Positions 24,231 to 32,355 of a stretch of 64,000 nucleotides of DNA are shown here, piece after piece (positions within the stretch are counted from its first letter, which is position 1; every line of letters begins with the position of its first letter). The notes below the pieces were generated by a model. The model ran no database searches and had not been told where the DNA came from. It saw nothing but the letters and a program-made list of their open reading frames with translations. This stretch comes from Calditrichia bacterium (lineage in GTDB: Bacteria; Calditrichota; Calditrichia; RBG-13-44-9; J075). The stretch lies in the NCBI GenBank assembly GCA_020635015.1, contig JACKAP010000011.1, positions 62,001-126,000 on the forward strand. Reading direction: 5' to 3'. Position numbers and translations under genes: made by a program.

Positions 24231-25307
24231 TTACTGGCCAATATATCGCCCAATTGCCCGCTCTTTCAGGCTGCCGAGATACAGGGTGTCGCCGTCCGCC
24301 TGCACGCTGGTGATCATGCCATAGGGTTTGCCGTCCGGCGATTGCAGATTGTCGGTGATTCGCCCTTCCATATCCAGGCCGATGACAAAACCGTAAGGTA
24401 TCGCATCGGGCTGCAGCGCATCCGGCAGGCGGGCGATCATTTTACGCAGGAAAGGCTGTTGCGCCAGCTTGTCGACCAGCGGATTGCGCGGGGAGGCCAG
24501 GGCCAGCCAGAAACGGTCTTTGCCGTTGCAGGAGATGCCGTCGGGAAAGCCGGGGAGCCGGTCGATGAAAATATCGCTCTGCCCGGCCCGATCTCCGGCC
24601 AGCCAGTAGCGCCGTACCCGGTATTTCCAGGTTTCATTGACCAGCACAAACTGCTGGTCCGGGCTGACCGCCACCCCGTTGGCAAAGTAGAGGCTGTCGA
24701 GCAGGATGCGGGTCTGACCGGTGGTGGGATCGTAGACCAGCAGGCGGCCGTTGGGACGGTGCTCAAGCGCATCCAGCCGGTATTCCGCCTGGGAAAATTT
24801 GTGGGAGGCGTCGCTGAAGTAGATCTTGCCATCGCGGGCGATATCGACATCATCGGTAAAGCGGAAGGGCACCCCGCCGGCGGAGTTGACCAGCAAAGCA
24901 ATCTTGCCATCCGGATGCACCGCCAGCAGGCCGCGGTAAGCATCGGCAACAATCAGGTTGCCGCGGCGGTCGAAATGCAGTCCCAGCGGCCGCCCGCCGG
25001 TGTTAGCAAATACTTCCGCACCGCTGCCGTCCGGTTGGAAGCGGTAGATCCGCCCATCCTGCACACCGCCGTAAATGCGCCCCAGCGAATCGAGCGCGAC
25101 ATCCTCCGGACCGTGCCCGTCGGGCAGTTCCAGGCGCTCTACCACTGCCAACCGCTCGTTGGGGGTCAGCAGGCCGGTCAGCGGAACGGCCGGGTCAGGT
25201 GTCCAGGCCGCCGGATCGACCCGCACCGGCCAGAGCAGGAGGTAGAGAATGCCGGCCAGCAATATCGCCAGAATTGTATAAATCGATTTGTAAGTGAATT
25301 TTGTCAT
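24231..25307 (-). CDS. SMP-30/strictosidine-synthase-like beta-propeller protein
   Basis: A 358-residue protein with an N-terminal membrane anchor or signal (TILAILLAGILYLLLWPV). ATG 25307 is chosen because GGAG precedes it; an upstream in-frame ATG at 25331 lies in the AAGGATG microsatellite. The propeller motifs GPEDVALDSLGRIYGG, RPLGLHFDRRGNLIVADA, ANGVAVSPDQQFVLVNE and GFPDGISCNGKDRFWLAL match the gluconolactonase/APMAP (strictosidine-synthase-like) family of calcium-dependent lactonases or hydrolases. The physiological substrate is unknown. It is preceded by a reductase gene with a 20-base gap, so it is probably a two-gene operon. Confidence 0.85.
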   Translation of the reverse strand: MTKFTYKSIYTILAILLAGILYLLLWPVRVDPAAWTPDPAVPLTGLLTPNERLAVVERLELPDGHGPEDVALDSLGRIYGGVQDGRIYRFQPDGSGAEVFANTGGRPLGLHFDRRGNLIVADAYRGLLAVHPDGKIALLVNSAGGVPFRFTDDVDIARDGKIYFSDASHKFSQAEYRLDALEHRPNGRLLVYDPTTGQTRILLDSLYFANGVAVSPDQQFVLVNETWKYRVRRYWLAGDRAGQSDIFIDRLPGFPDGISCNGKDRFWLALASPRNPLVDKLAQQPFLRKMIARLPDALQPDAIPYGFVIGLDMEGRITDNLQSPDGKPYGMITSVQADGDTLYLGSLKERAIGRYIGQ

Positions 25308-25314
25308 AATGCTC

Positions 25315-25346
25315 CATCCTTCATCCTTCATCCTTTATCCTTTTCC
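25315..25346 (-). repeat. Short CATCCTTCATCC microsatellite
   Basis: This is the complement of the AAGGATG block at 20859. It overlaps the last codons of the TIP30-like gene, whose Lys-rich C terminus (HGKKEKDKG) it may have created. Confidence 0.8.
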
Positions 25347-25999
25347 TTTTTGCCATGCCCCTGAATTTCATCCGACTCATAGATCCGCACTCCGCTGGGT
25401 GCTTTTTGCGCGGCAGCCAGAATTGCCGCCGCCACCGTTCCGGCGTGGATGGGGCGGTAGCGGGCCGGGATCAAAGGATTGAACAGGCTGGCCAGGGGTT
25501 TGAACAGTTCCTCCTTCCAGCGGAATTCCTGCCGTTCGCCGAGCAGCAGGGAGGGGCGGAAGATGCTCACGGCAGGGTAGCCCAGCGACTGAACCGCTGC
25601 CTCGATCTCCCCCTTCACCCGGCTGTAGAAGATGCGTGATGTTGCATCCGCACCGCTGGAGGAAACCAGCAGGAAATGTTCTGCTCCGTTCTCCCGGGCG
25701 GCCCGTGCCATCTCCAGGGGGTAGGTATAATCGACCCGGTAGAATGCCTCCTGCGAACCGGCTTTTGCAATGGTGGTGCCCAGGGCGCAAATCACTTGAT
25801 CCACCGCCGTGTAGGCGCGATAGCTTTCCGGGCGGTCAAAATCGACCATCCGGATCTCCAGGCGGGGATGGGGAGCGATCACCCCCTCCCGGCGGGTGAA
25901 CACCACGATGCGCTCATACCCCGGTTCCACCAGCAGCCGGCGCAAACACTCTCCCCCCACCAACCCGCTGGCTCCAAGCAATAGTACGGATTTCTTCAT
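25328..25999 (-). CDS. TIP30/HTATIP2-like NAD(P)-binding reductase
   Basis: A 223-residue atypical SDR. KKSVLLLGASGLVGGECLRR is the nucleotide-binding start, VICALGTTIAKAGS and LLVSSSGADATSRIFYSRVK give the Ser and Tyr-x3-Lys active-site region, and SIFRPSLLLGER is the family hallmark. It resembles oxidoreductases of the HTATIP2 group with unassigned substrates. The C-terminal tail overlaps a microsatellite. The gene reads into the SMP-30-like gene. Confidence 0.85.
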   Translation of the reverse strand: MKKSVLLLGASGLVGGECLRRLLVEPGYERIVVFTRREGVIAPHPRLEIRMVDFDRPESYRAYTAVDQVICALGTTIAKAGSQEAFYRVDYTYPLEMARAARENGAEHFLLVSSSGADATSRIFYSRVKGEIEAAVQSLGYPAVSIFRPSLLLGERQEFRWKEELFKPLASLFNPLIPARYRPIHAGTVAAAILAAAQKAPSGVRIYESDEIQGHGKKEKDKG

Positions 26000-26026
26000 G
26001 ACATTTTCTCTTGTCGAAACAATTTA

Positions 26027-26202
26027 AATAGAACGCGGATGACGCGGATGACACGGATTCTCGCAGATAAGAGTTGGTTACATTGTTAACTGTCACATTG
26101 CTAAGCTTTCGTTTGTATTCCACTTAATGTGGTTGAAATACGACAAGCAATGTAAACATGTAATCTTTCATCTGTGTAAATCCGCGTCATCCGCGTTCTA
26201 TT
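26027..26202. repeat. Inverted repeat, GAACGCGGATGACGCGG family
   Basis: The left arm AATAGAACGCGGATGACGCG and the right arm ending TCATCCGCGTTCTATT enclose about 110 bases. The outer arms match the copy at 8965-9146; the inner spacer is unrelated, and includes the short words TTACATTG and TAACTGTCACATTG. Confidence 0.85.
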
Positions 26203-26218
26203 GTAGTAAACCACGATA

Positions 26219-27532
26219 CTACAAAAACGCCTCCAACGCATCCGACAGATCCGGCTTGCCGATTTCCTGCACCTCATAGCGCACCTGCACCGCCGGCTTG
26301 TTGATCTTGAGCAGTTTGCGCAGGTCGATCGGGGTGCCGATGATCACCGCATCGCACTCGGTGGCGTTGATGGTCGCTTCCAGGTCGGCGATTTGTTGAT
26401 CGCCATACCCCATCGCCGGCAACAGGGTGCCGATGTCGGGATATTTCTCGAAGGTCTCGCTGATGCTGCCGACGGTGTAAGGCCGGGGATCGACGATCTC
26501 CGCCGCGGCGAATTTTTCCGCCGCCACTACCCCGGCGCCGTAGGTCATCTCGCCGTGGGTGAGGGTGGGACCGTCTTCGATCACCAGCACCCGGCGATTG
26601 CGGATCAGGTTGAAGTCATCGACGAAGATCGGCGAGGCGGCATCGATCACCAGCGCCTCCGGATTGACTTCCTGGATCGATTCCCGCACCTGATTGATGC
26701 CATCGGGTTCGGCGGTGTCGATCTTATTGATCAGCACCACGTCGGCCATGCGCAGGTTGGCTTCACCGGGATAATAAAACAGCTCGTCTCCCGGGCGGTG
26801 GGGATCGACCACCGTGATGTGCAGGTCGGTTTGGTAGAAGGGCAGGTCGTTATTGCCGCCGTCCCATACGATCACATCGGCTTCCTTCTCCGCCTCACGC
26901 ATGATTGCCTCATAATCCACCCCGGCATAGATCACGTTGCCGCGCACGATATGCGGCTCATATTCCTCCCGCTCCTCGATGGTGCATTTGTGGCGGTCGA
27001 GATCGGCCAATTCGGCGAAGCGCTGCACCCGCTGGGCCACCAGGTTGCCGTAGGGCATCGGATGGCGGATGGCGGCGACCTTTTTGCCCGCAGCCTTGAG
27101 CAGCTCCACCACCCGGCGGGTCACCTGGCTCTTGCCGCATCCGGTGCGCACCGCACAGACTGCGATCACCGGTTTGCTCGATTTAATCATGGTGCGCTCC
27201 GGGCCCATCAGCTTAAAGTCCGCCCCGGCGGCATTGACCCGCGCCGCCAGCGACATCACATAGTCGTAAGGCACGTCGGAGTAAGCGAACACCGCCTCCT
27301 CCACACCCAGATCACGGATCAGGTCTTCCAGTTCGCTTTCCGGATAGATCTTAATCCCTTCCGGATAGAGGTTGCCGGCCAGCTCGGCGGGATATTTTCG
27401 TCCGTCAATATTGGGAATCTGGGTAGCGGTAAAAGCCACCACATTATAGGCCTCATTATCGCGGTAAAACGTGTTGAAATTATGAAAATCCCGACCCGCC
27501 GCGCCAAGGATGAGGGTGTTGATAGCTGACAT
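26219..27532 (-). CDS. Cyclic 2,3-diphosphoglycerate synthetase-like P-loop GTPase/ATPase
   Basis: A 437-residue protein. The N-terminal Rossmann-like domain begins NTLILGAAGRDFHNFN, and a P-loop AVRTGCGKSQ lies at residues 127-136, followed by DVIVWDGGNNDLPF, the PGEANLRMADVVLINKID segment and a C-terminal GTPIDLRKLL. This is the family annotated as cyclic 2,3-diphosphoglycerate synthetase, best known from thermophilic methanogens, where it makes a thermoprotectant. Bacterial members are mostly uncharacterised, so the activity is uncertain. It is a single gene between repeat-rich gaps. Confidence 0.8.
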   Translation of the reverse strand: MSAINTLILGAAGRDFHNFNTFYRDNEAYNVVAFTATQIPNIDGRKYPAELAGNLYPEGIKIYPESELEDLIRDLGVEEAVFAYSDVPYDYVMSLAARVNAAGADFKLMGPERTMIKSSKPVIAVCAVRTGCGKSQVTRRVVELLKAAGKKVAAIRHPMPYGNLVAQRVQRFAELADLDRHKCTIEEREEYEPHIVRGNVIYAGVDYEAIMREAEKEADVIVWDGGNNDLPFYQTDLHITVVDPHRPGDELFYYPGEANLRMADVVLINKIDTAEPDGINQVRESIQEVNPEALVIDAASPIFVDDFNLIRNRRVLVIEDGPTLTHGEMTYGAGVVAAEKFAAAEIVDPRPYTVGSISETFEKYPDIGTLLPAMGYGDQQIADLEATINATECDAVIIGTPIDLRKLLKINKPAVQVRYEVQEIGKPDLSDALEAFL

Positions 27533-27598
27533 GAGATTACCTCCTGAAGTGATTAAAAATGTGTGATTGAGAAATCCGTATTCGTTTTAATGTCGTGT

Positions 27599-27706
27599 TA
27601 ATGGGTGAATGGGTTGATGGGTTAATGGGTAAATACAATTTCAAAGATCGATAATCTACCCCACCAATTTACCATTGCGCAATGACCATTAAGCATTTAC
27701 CATTAT
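27599..27706. repeat. TGGGTTAATGGGT tract with inverted partner
   Basis: The left block iterates ATGGGTTGATGGGTTAATGG; the right block (27668-27706) iterates ACCATTGCGC and ACCATTAAG. Family as at 12008 and 45813. It lies in the 472-bp gap between the cDPGS-like and glgX genes, which holds no gene that I can support. Confidence 0.8.
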
Positions 27707-27803
27707 AATCCCCTTCCGGCAACTGTGCCCGCCGTATACCGGAAAGGTTCCCCAAATTAATCTCCGGAGGTTGTGGAAACAATGAGTAAGTTCAGCAGGT
27801 GTG

Positions 27804-28003
27804 ATGACTTTTGTCATGATGTTTGCTCGCCGGCGCAGCCAGCAAATATCACGAGTGACGCGAGTAAACATCGCCGAAGGCAAACATCGTGAGCGAAGCG
27901 AACCAACATCGCTGGCGCAGTCAGCAAATATCGCCGCAGGCAAATATCACGAGCGCAGCGAGTAAACATCGCGCGGAGCGCAAACATCGCCGGCGCCGCC
28001 GGC
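27804..28003. repeat. Tandem array of mini-hairpins spaced by an AAACATC heptamer
   Basis: After a small ATGAC-TTTT-GTCAT hairpin, nine units follow to the glgX stop codon. Each is a 9-22 base near-palindrome such as GCCGAAGGC, GCCGCAGGC, GCGCGGAGCGC or GCTGGCGCAGTCAGC, separated by AAACATC, AAATATC or CAACATC. Most loops on the plus strand are C-GNA-G triloops. Some stems (for example GTGAGCGAAGCGAAC) need tandem G-A mismatches. Confidence 0.85.
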
Positions 28004-28004
28004 A

Positions 28005-30134
28005 CTACCCCGCAATCAACACCACCACAGATCGCGGAGCGGCGGTATAACGCGAGGGATCGGGCAGGCGCTCCTCCCGGCCCGGCTCGACGATATCGCG
28101 CGGGGCATCGAAGGCGGTGTCGAGCACCCGGAGCCACTGCTGGCGGAAGAGAAGGCGGGGAAGCTGGAAGGTGAGGGGACCGTGGTAGGCATTGACGATG
28201 ATGTAAATATCGCGGTCGGCGGGATTGCCGTAGAGCTCCAGGGCCAGGGAGCGGGAGTGCTCCGACCAATCCGGCTGGTTAGCCTGAATCCCGTGCCAGC
28301 GGATGTGGGGGTGGTTCTCTCCGTGATGGTAGTCGAAGCTGGAGCGGCGCAGGTTGGGATGCTGCTTGCGGAACTCGATCAGCCGCTTGAAGAAGCGCAG
28401 CAGATCCTGCGATTCCCGGGTGGGCTGCCAGTTAATCCAACTGATGGGATTGTCGTGGCAGTAAGCGTTGTTGTTGCCGCCCTGGGTGCGGCCGAATTCA
28501 TCGCCGGCCAGGATCATCGGCACCCCATGGGAGAGCAGCAGCAGGGCGGCATGATTTTTCATCTGCCGCCGGCGCAGGGCGTTGATCTCCGGATCGTCGC
28601 TCGGGCCCTCCTCGCCGCAGTTCCAACTGAAATTGGCATCGCTGCCGTCGCGGTTTTCTTCCCCGTTCTCCCAGTTATGCTTTTCGTTATAAGATACCAG
28701 GTCGCGCAAAGTAAAGCCATCGTGACTGGTAATAAAGTTGATGCTGTGATAAGGCGCCCGCCCGCTGCCCTGGTAGAGATCGGCGCTGCCGCTCAGGCGA
28801 GTGGCCAGGGCGGAGACCAGCCCGTCTTCACCGCGCAGGAAGCGGCGGACGTCATCGCGGAAATGACCGTTCCATTCCGCCCAGCGCCCCCAGGCCGGGA
28901 AGCGCCCCACCTGGTAGAGCCCGGCGGCGTCCCAGGCCTCGGCGATCAGCTTGGTGTTGGCCAGGATCGGATCGTGGGCGATGCGTTCGATCAGCGGGGG
29001 ATCGGCCAGCACCGATCCGTCGCGTCCCCGCCCCAGGATGGCGGCGAGATCGAAACGGAAGCCGTCGACGTGCATCTCGGTGACCCAATAATGCAGACAC
29101 TCCAGGATCAGATCGCGCACGTTGGGATGGTTACAGTTAACGGTGTTGCCGCAGCCGGAATAGTTGTGATACATGCCGGTCACCGGATCGATGATGTAAT
29201 AAATCGAATTGTCCAACCCTCGGAAGGAATAAGTCGTGCCGCGCTCATCCCCTTCGCCGGTGTGGTTGAAGACGATATCCAGAATCACCTCGATGCCGGC
29301 TTTGTGCAGGGCTTTGACCATCTCCTTGAACTCCCGCACCGGATTGCTGTCGCGGTTGCGGCTGGCGTAGGAAGCCTTGGGCGCAAAGAAGCCGATGGTG
29401 TTGTACCCCCAGAAATTGAGCAGCGGGGCACCGGAGTCGGGATGGAAGCGGTCGCTGTCCATCTCGTCAAATTCGTTGATCGGCAACAGTTCCACTGCCG
29501 TCACGCCCAGCTCTTTCAGGTAGGGAATCTTCTCGATCACTCCCCGGTAGGTGCCGGGGTGGGCCACTCCGGAGGAGGGATCGATGGTAAAGCCGCGCAC
29601 GTGCATCTCGTAGATCACCGCATCGTGCAGCGGCAGGTTCAGCGGCTGATCGTATTCCCAGTCAAACGCATCGTTTACCACGATGGAGCGGCGATGATTG
29701 CGGGTAGGCGGGGTGCCGTTCTCTCCATTGCGCCGGTAAAGCTGTCCCCACTCCGGCGCGCCGGTATACGCTTTGGCGTAGGGGTCCAACAACACGATCT
29801 CCGGCTGGTAGCGGTGCACCAGCGGCTGCAGGTTGGGCTGACGGTCGACCCGGTAGCCGTAGCGGATCTCCCGGGAGATGCCCTGAATGAACATATGCCA
29901 GATGTCGCCGGTCTTATTGAAACGGGGATCGAAGGGCAATTCCAGCACCGATTCATTCTCCATCGGAAGATAGATCACCAGCGTCACCGCAGTGGCGTGT
30001 TTGGAGAGGAGTGCAAAATTGATTCCGTTCTCCCGGATTTCGCTGCCAAACGGCCGCGGCGATCCGCGCATGATCTGAAAATCGCTGCCGATGATGGTGT
30101 CGAGTTTTTCCTGCTTTGGCGTGCTTTCCCGCAT
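28005..30134 (-). CDS. glgX: Glycogen debranching enzyme, GlgX/isoamylase type (GH13)
   Basis: A 709-residue protein that hydrolyses alpha-1,6 branches of glycogen or maltodextrin in the cytoplasm; no signal peptide. ATG 30134 is chosen, since the upstream in-frame extension is encoded by CAGAG/TGACAACTGAC repeats. An N-terminal CBM48 (FGSEIRENGINFALLSKHA) is followed by the GH13 barrel: DIVFNHTGEG, nucleophile Asp362 in DGFRFDLAAIL, acid Glu399 in AEAWDAAG, and the third carboxylate in ITSHDGF. DEFGRTQGGNNNAYCHDN is characteristic of GlgX. It is divergent from the exported GH13 gene at the edge of the starch cluster. Its stop codon abuts the mini-hairpin array. Confidence 0.93.
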   Translation of the reverse strand: MRESTPKQEKLDTIIGSDFQIMRGSPRPFGSEIRENGINFALLSKHATAVTLVIYLPMENESVLELPFDPRFNKTGDIWHMFIQGISREIRYGYRVDRQPNLQPLVHRYQPEIVLLDPYAKAYTGAPEWGQLYRRNGENGTPPTRNHRRSIVVNDAFDWEYDQPLNLPLHDAVIYEMHVRGFTIDPSSGVAHPGTYRGVIEKIPYLKELGVTAVELLPINEFDEMDSDRFHPDSGAPLLNFWGYNTIGFFAPKASYASRNRDSNPVREFKEMVKALHKAGIEVILDIVFNHTGEGDERGTTYSFRGLDNSIYYIIDPVTGMYHNYSGCGNTVNCNHPNVRDLILECLHYWVTEMHVDGFRFDLAAILGRGRDGSVLADPPLIERIAHDPILANTKLIAEAWDAAGLYQVGRFPAWGRWAEWNGHFRDDVRRFLRGEDGLVSALATRLSGSADLYQGSGRAPYHSINFITSHDGFTLRDLVSYNEKHNWENGEENRDGSDANFSWNCGEEGPSDDPEINALRRRQMKNHAALLLLSHGVPMILAGDEFGRTQGGNNNAYCHDNPISWINWQPTRESQDLLRFFKRLIEFRKQHPNLRRSSFDYHHGENHPHIRWHGIQANQPDWSEHSRSLALELYGNPADRDIYIIVNAYHGPLTFQLPRLLFRQQWLRVLDTAFDAPRDIVEPGREERLPDPSRYTAAPRSVVVLIAG

Positions 30135-30164
30135 TATCGATCCGTTCCCTCTGTTTAAGGTCTT

Positions 30165-30275
30165 TTGCCACAGAGGCACAGAGAACACAGAGAGCTGACA
30201 AATGACAACGAACAACTGACAACTGACAACTGACAACTGATAACTAACTCTGTGATCTCTGTGCCTCTGTGGCAA
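30165..30275. repeat. Inverted repeat, CCACAGAGGCACAGAG family, with TGACAACTGAC core
   Basis: The left arm TTGCCACAGAGGCACAGAG and the right arm CTCTGTGCCTCTGTGGCAA enclose a tandem core of ACAACTGAC units. It lies in the divergent region between glgX and the GH13 gene. The same outer arms recur at 60305-60382. Confidence 0.85.
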
Positions 30276-30455
30276 AGTTGTTTTACAGATTTTCAACACC
30301 GCTAAAGCGGATATTATAATTGTAGAAGCGGCTGAAAAAAAGAGCGATTATTTTTTTGCCTGATGAAAAAAGCTTGCTTTGTTTTTCCGGGATTGGTATG
30401 TTCCTGTCTTTTTTGAGAGGAATGAGGAAACCCGGATTGAGAACGGAGGCCTGAG

Positions 30456-32339
30456 ATGAGTAGAGGCACGATCCTTGGCATTTTTATGTTTCTGGTCCTG
30501 GTGTATAGCTTTAAACGGCTGCCCAATGACACCGATACCCCGCCGGAATGGGCCAGGCAGGCGGTATGGTACCAGATCTTCCCGGAACGCTTTTGGAACG
30601 GGGATACCCGTAATGACCCGCAACTGCGCGACATGGAAGGCGGCTGGCCGTATTTTTTTCCGGCAAATTGGCAGGTCAGCCCCTGGACCAGCGACTGGTA
30701 TGAGCTGCAGCCCTGGGAAAAGGGAATCGACTGGCACGAGCATTTCGACTGGGCTCAGCCCGGCGAAGCGAATTTTAACGCAGTGGCCGGCTTGCGCCGC
30801 TATGGAGGCGACCTGCAGGGGGTGATCGACCGCCTGGATTACCTTCAAGACCTCGGCATTACCGCGATTTATTTCAATCCTCTGTTCGAAGCGGCTTCGC
30901 TGCATAAGTACGATGCCAGCATGTTCCACCATATCGACAACAATTTCGGGCCCGATCCGGAAAAGGATCGGGAGATCTGGGCCGCCGAGAACCCCGGCGA
31001 TCCGGCCACCTGGCGCTGGACCACCGCCGACAGCCTTTTCCTGAATTTGATCGATCAATGCCACCGGCGCGGTATCCGGGTGATCATCGACGGGGTGTTT
31101 AACCACACCGGCCGCGCTTTCTGGGCGTTTCAGGATCTGCTGAAGCACCAGCAGGATTCTCCCTATAAGGACTGGTACACGGTGCTTTCCTGGGACGATC
31201 CCAAAACCCCTGAGAACGAATTCGATTACGCCGGCTGGGCCGGGGTGAAGGATCTGCCGGAAATTCGCGAAGATGAAAACGGCTTGCTGGAAGGGCCGCG
31301 CCGGCACATCAAGGCGGTGGTGCATCGCTGGATGGATCCCAACGGCGACGGCGATCCCTCCGACGGAATCGACGGCTGGCGGCTGGATGTGGCGGAGAAG
31401 GTCAGCATCCATTTCTGGAAAGATTTTTACCGCTGGGTGAAGGAGGTCAATCCCGAAGGGTATATCACCGGGGAGCTGTGGTGGGAAGACTGGGGGAAAA
31501 ACAAAATGTATAATGCCGCCCCCTGGTTTGAAGGCGCATTCGATGCAGTGATGAACTACCGCTTTGCCCGGGCGGTCAAGAAGTTTGTGATCGATCAGAA
31601 AGATCAGATCCCGGCCTCTGCCTTTGCCGATTCCCTGCGGGCCCAGTACCGGGATTATGAGTGGAGCAATCTGCTGGTGTGTCAAAATCTCATGGGAAGC
31701 CATGATGTAGACCGGGTGGCTTCCCAGGTGGTCAATCCCGACCGCTGGTACGATCACGACGCCAATCCCATGCAAAATCCCGCGTACGATCCCCGCAAAC
31801 CGAATGCGGAGGAATACCGCCGGCTGCGCCTGATCAGCGGCCTGCAGATGACCCTGCCTGGTGCGCCGATGATCTATTACGGTGACGAGGCCGGGATGTG
31901 GGGCGGGGATGACCCCGATCCGCGCAAGCCGATGGTCTGGCCGGAGCTGGAATACCAGCCGGAAAAGAACCATCCCCTGGGCCGCCCGCGTGATCCCGAT
32001 CCGGTAACGTTCGACCGGGAATTGTTTGAGTGGCACCGCCGGCTGATCGCCCTGCGTAAAGCCCATCCGGCCCTTTCCCTGGGAGCAGTCGATTTCTTCC
32101 TGACCGATGATGAAAACCGGGTGCTGGGGTATCGGCGCTATCTGGATGGACAGGACCTTTTTGTGGTGGTGAACAACTCAGCGGAGACTGTATCGCTTCA
32201 TCTAAACCTGGAGGCTTATGTTTCCGGCGATGTCCGTCTGACCAATTTGCTGGATGATCACCCGTTCCAGGGGCCGGGTGTTTCGCTGCCGGTTCAGTGC
32301 GAACCATATGAGATTCTGGTGCTGAAAGTCCAACCCTAA
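30456..32339 (+). CDS. GH13 alpha-glucan hydrolase (cyclomaltodextrinase/neopullulanase-like), membrane-anchored or exported
   Basis: A 627-residue protein. The N terminus (GTILGIFMFLVLVYS) is a signal anchor or signal peptide without a lipobox, so the enzyme probably faces the periplasm. The GH13 barrel has VWYQIFPERF, VIIDGVFNHTG, nucleophile Asp311 in DGWRLDVAEK, acid Glu340 in ITGELWWEDW and Asp417 in GSHDVDRV. An acidic loop, MDPNGDGDPSDGIDGW, lies directly before the nucleophile, a calcium-binding-like insertion seen in this subfamily. C-terminal beta domain present. It likely cuts maltodextrins or cyclodextrins after TonB uptake. The next gene starts 16 bases after its stop. Confidence 0.9.
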   Translation: MSRGTILGIFMFLVLVYSFKRLPNDTDTPPEWARQAVWYQIFPERFWNGDTRNDPQLRDMEGGWPYFFPANWQVSPWTSDWYELQPWEKGIDWHEHFDWAQPGEANFNAVAGLRRYGGDLQGVIDRLDYLQDLGITAIYFNPLFEAASLHKYDASMFHHIDNNFGPDPEKDREIWAAENPGDPATWRWTTADSLFLNLIDQCHRRGIRVIIDGVFNHTGRAFWAFQDLLKHQQDSPYKDWYTVLSWDDPKTPENEFDYAGWAGVKDLPEIREDENGLLEGPRRHIKAVVHRWMDPNGDGDPSDGIDGWRLDVAEKVSIHFWKDFYRWVKEVNPEGYITGELWWEDWGKNKMYNAAPWFEGAFDAVMNYRFARAVKKFVIDQKDQIPASAFADSLRAQYRDYEWSNLLVCQNLMGSHDVDRVASQVVNPDRWYDHDANPMQNPAYDPRKPNAEEYRRLRLISGLQMTLPGAPMIYYGDEAGMWGGDDPDPRKPMVWPELEYQPEKNHPLGRPRDPDPVTFDRELFEWHRRLIALRKAHPALSLGAVDFFLTDDENRVLGYRRYLDGQDLFVVVNNSAETVSLHLNLEAYVSGDVRLTNLLDDHPFQGPGVSLPVQCEPYEILVLKVQP

Positions 32340-32355
32340 TCCGGACGCCGCTCCG

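Noticed and set aside
27689..28269. Minus-strand ORFs over the mini-hairpin array
   Set aside because: Repetitive Ala/Arg/Cys translations (MFALRAMFTRCARD style) follow the repeat units; no start signal and no conservation cue.
26393..30158. Long plus-strand ORFs opposite the cDPGS-like and glgX genes
   Set aside because: Mirror frames of GC-rich genes; their translations show no domain while the opposite strand has complete families.
28005..30299. N-terminal extension of the GlgX-type protein (start at 30299)
   Set aside because: The extra 55 residues are translated from the CCACAGAG and TGACAACTGAC repeats; the conserved protein starts at ATG 30134.
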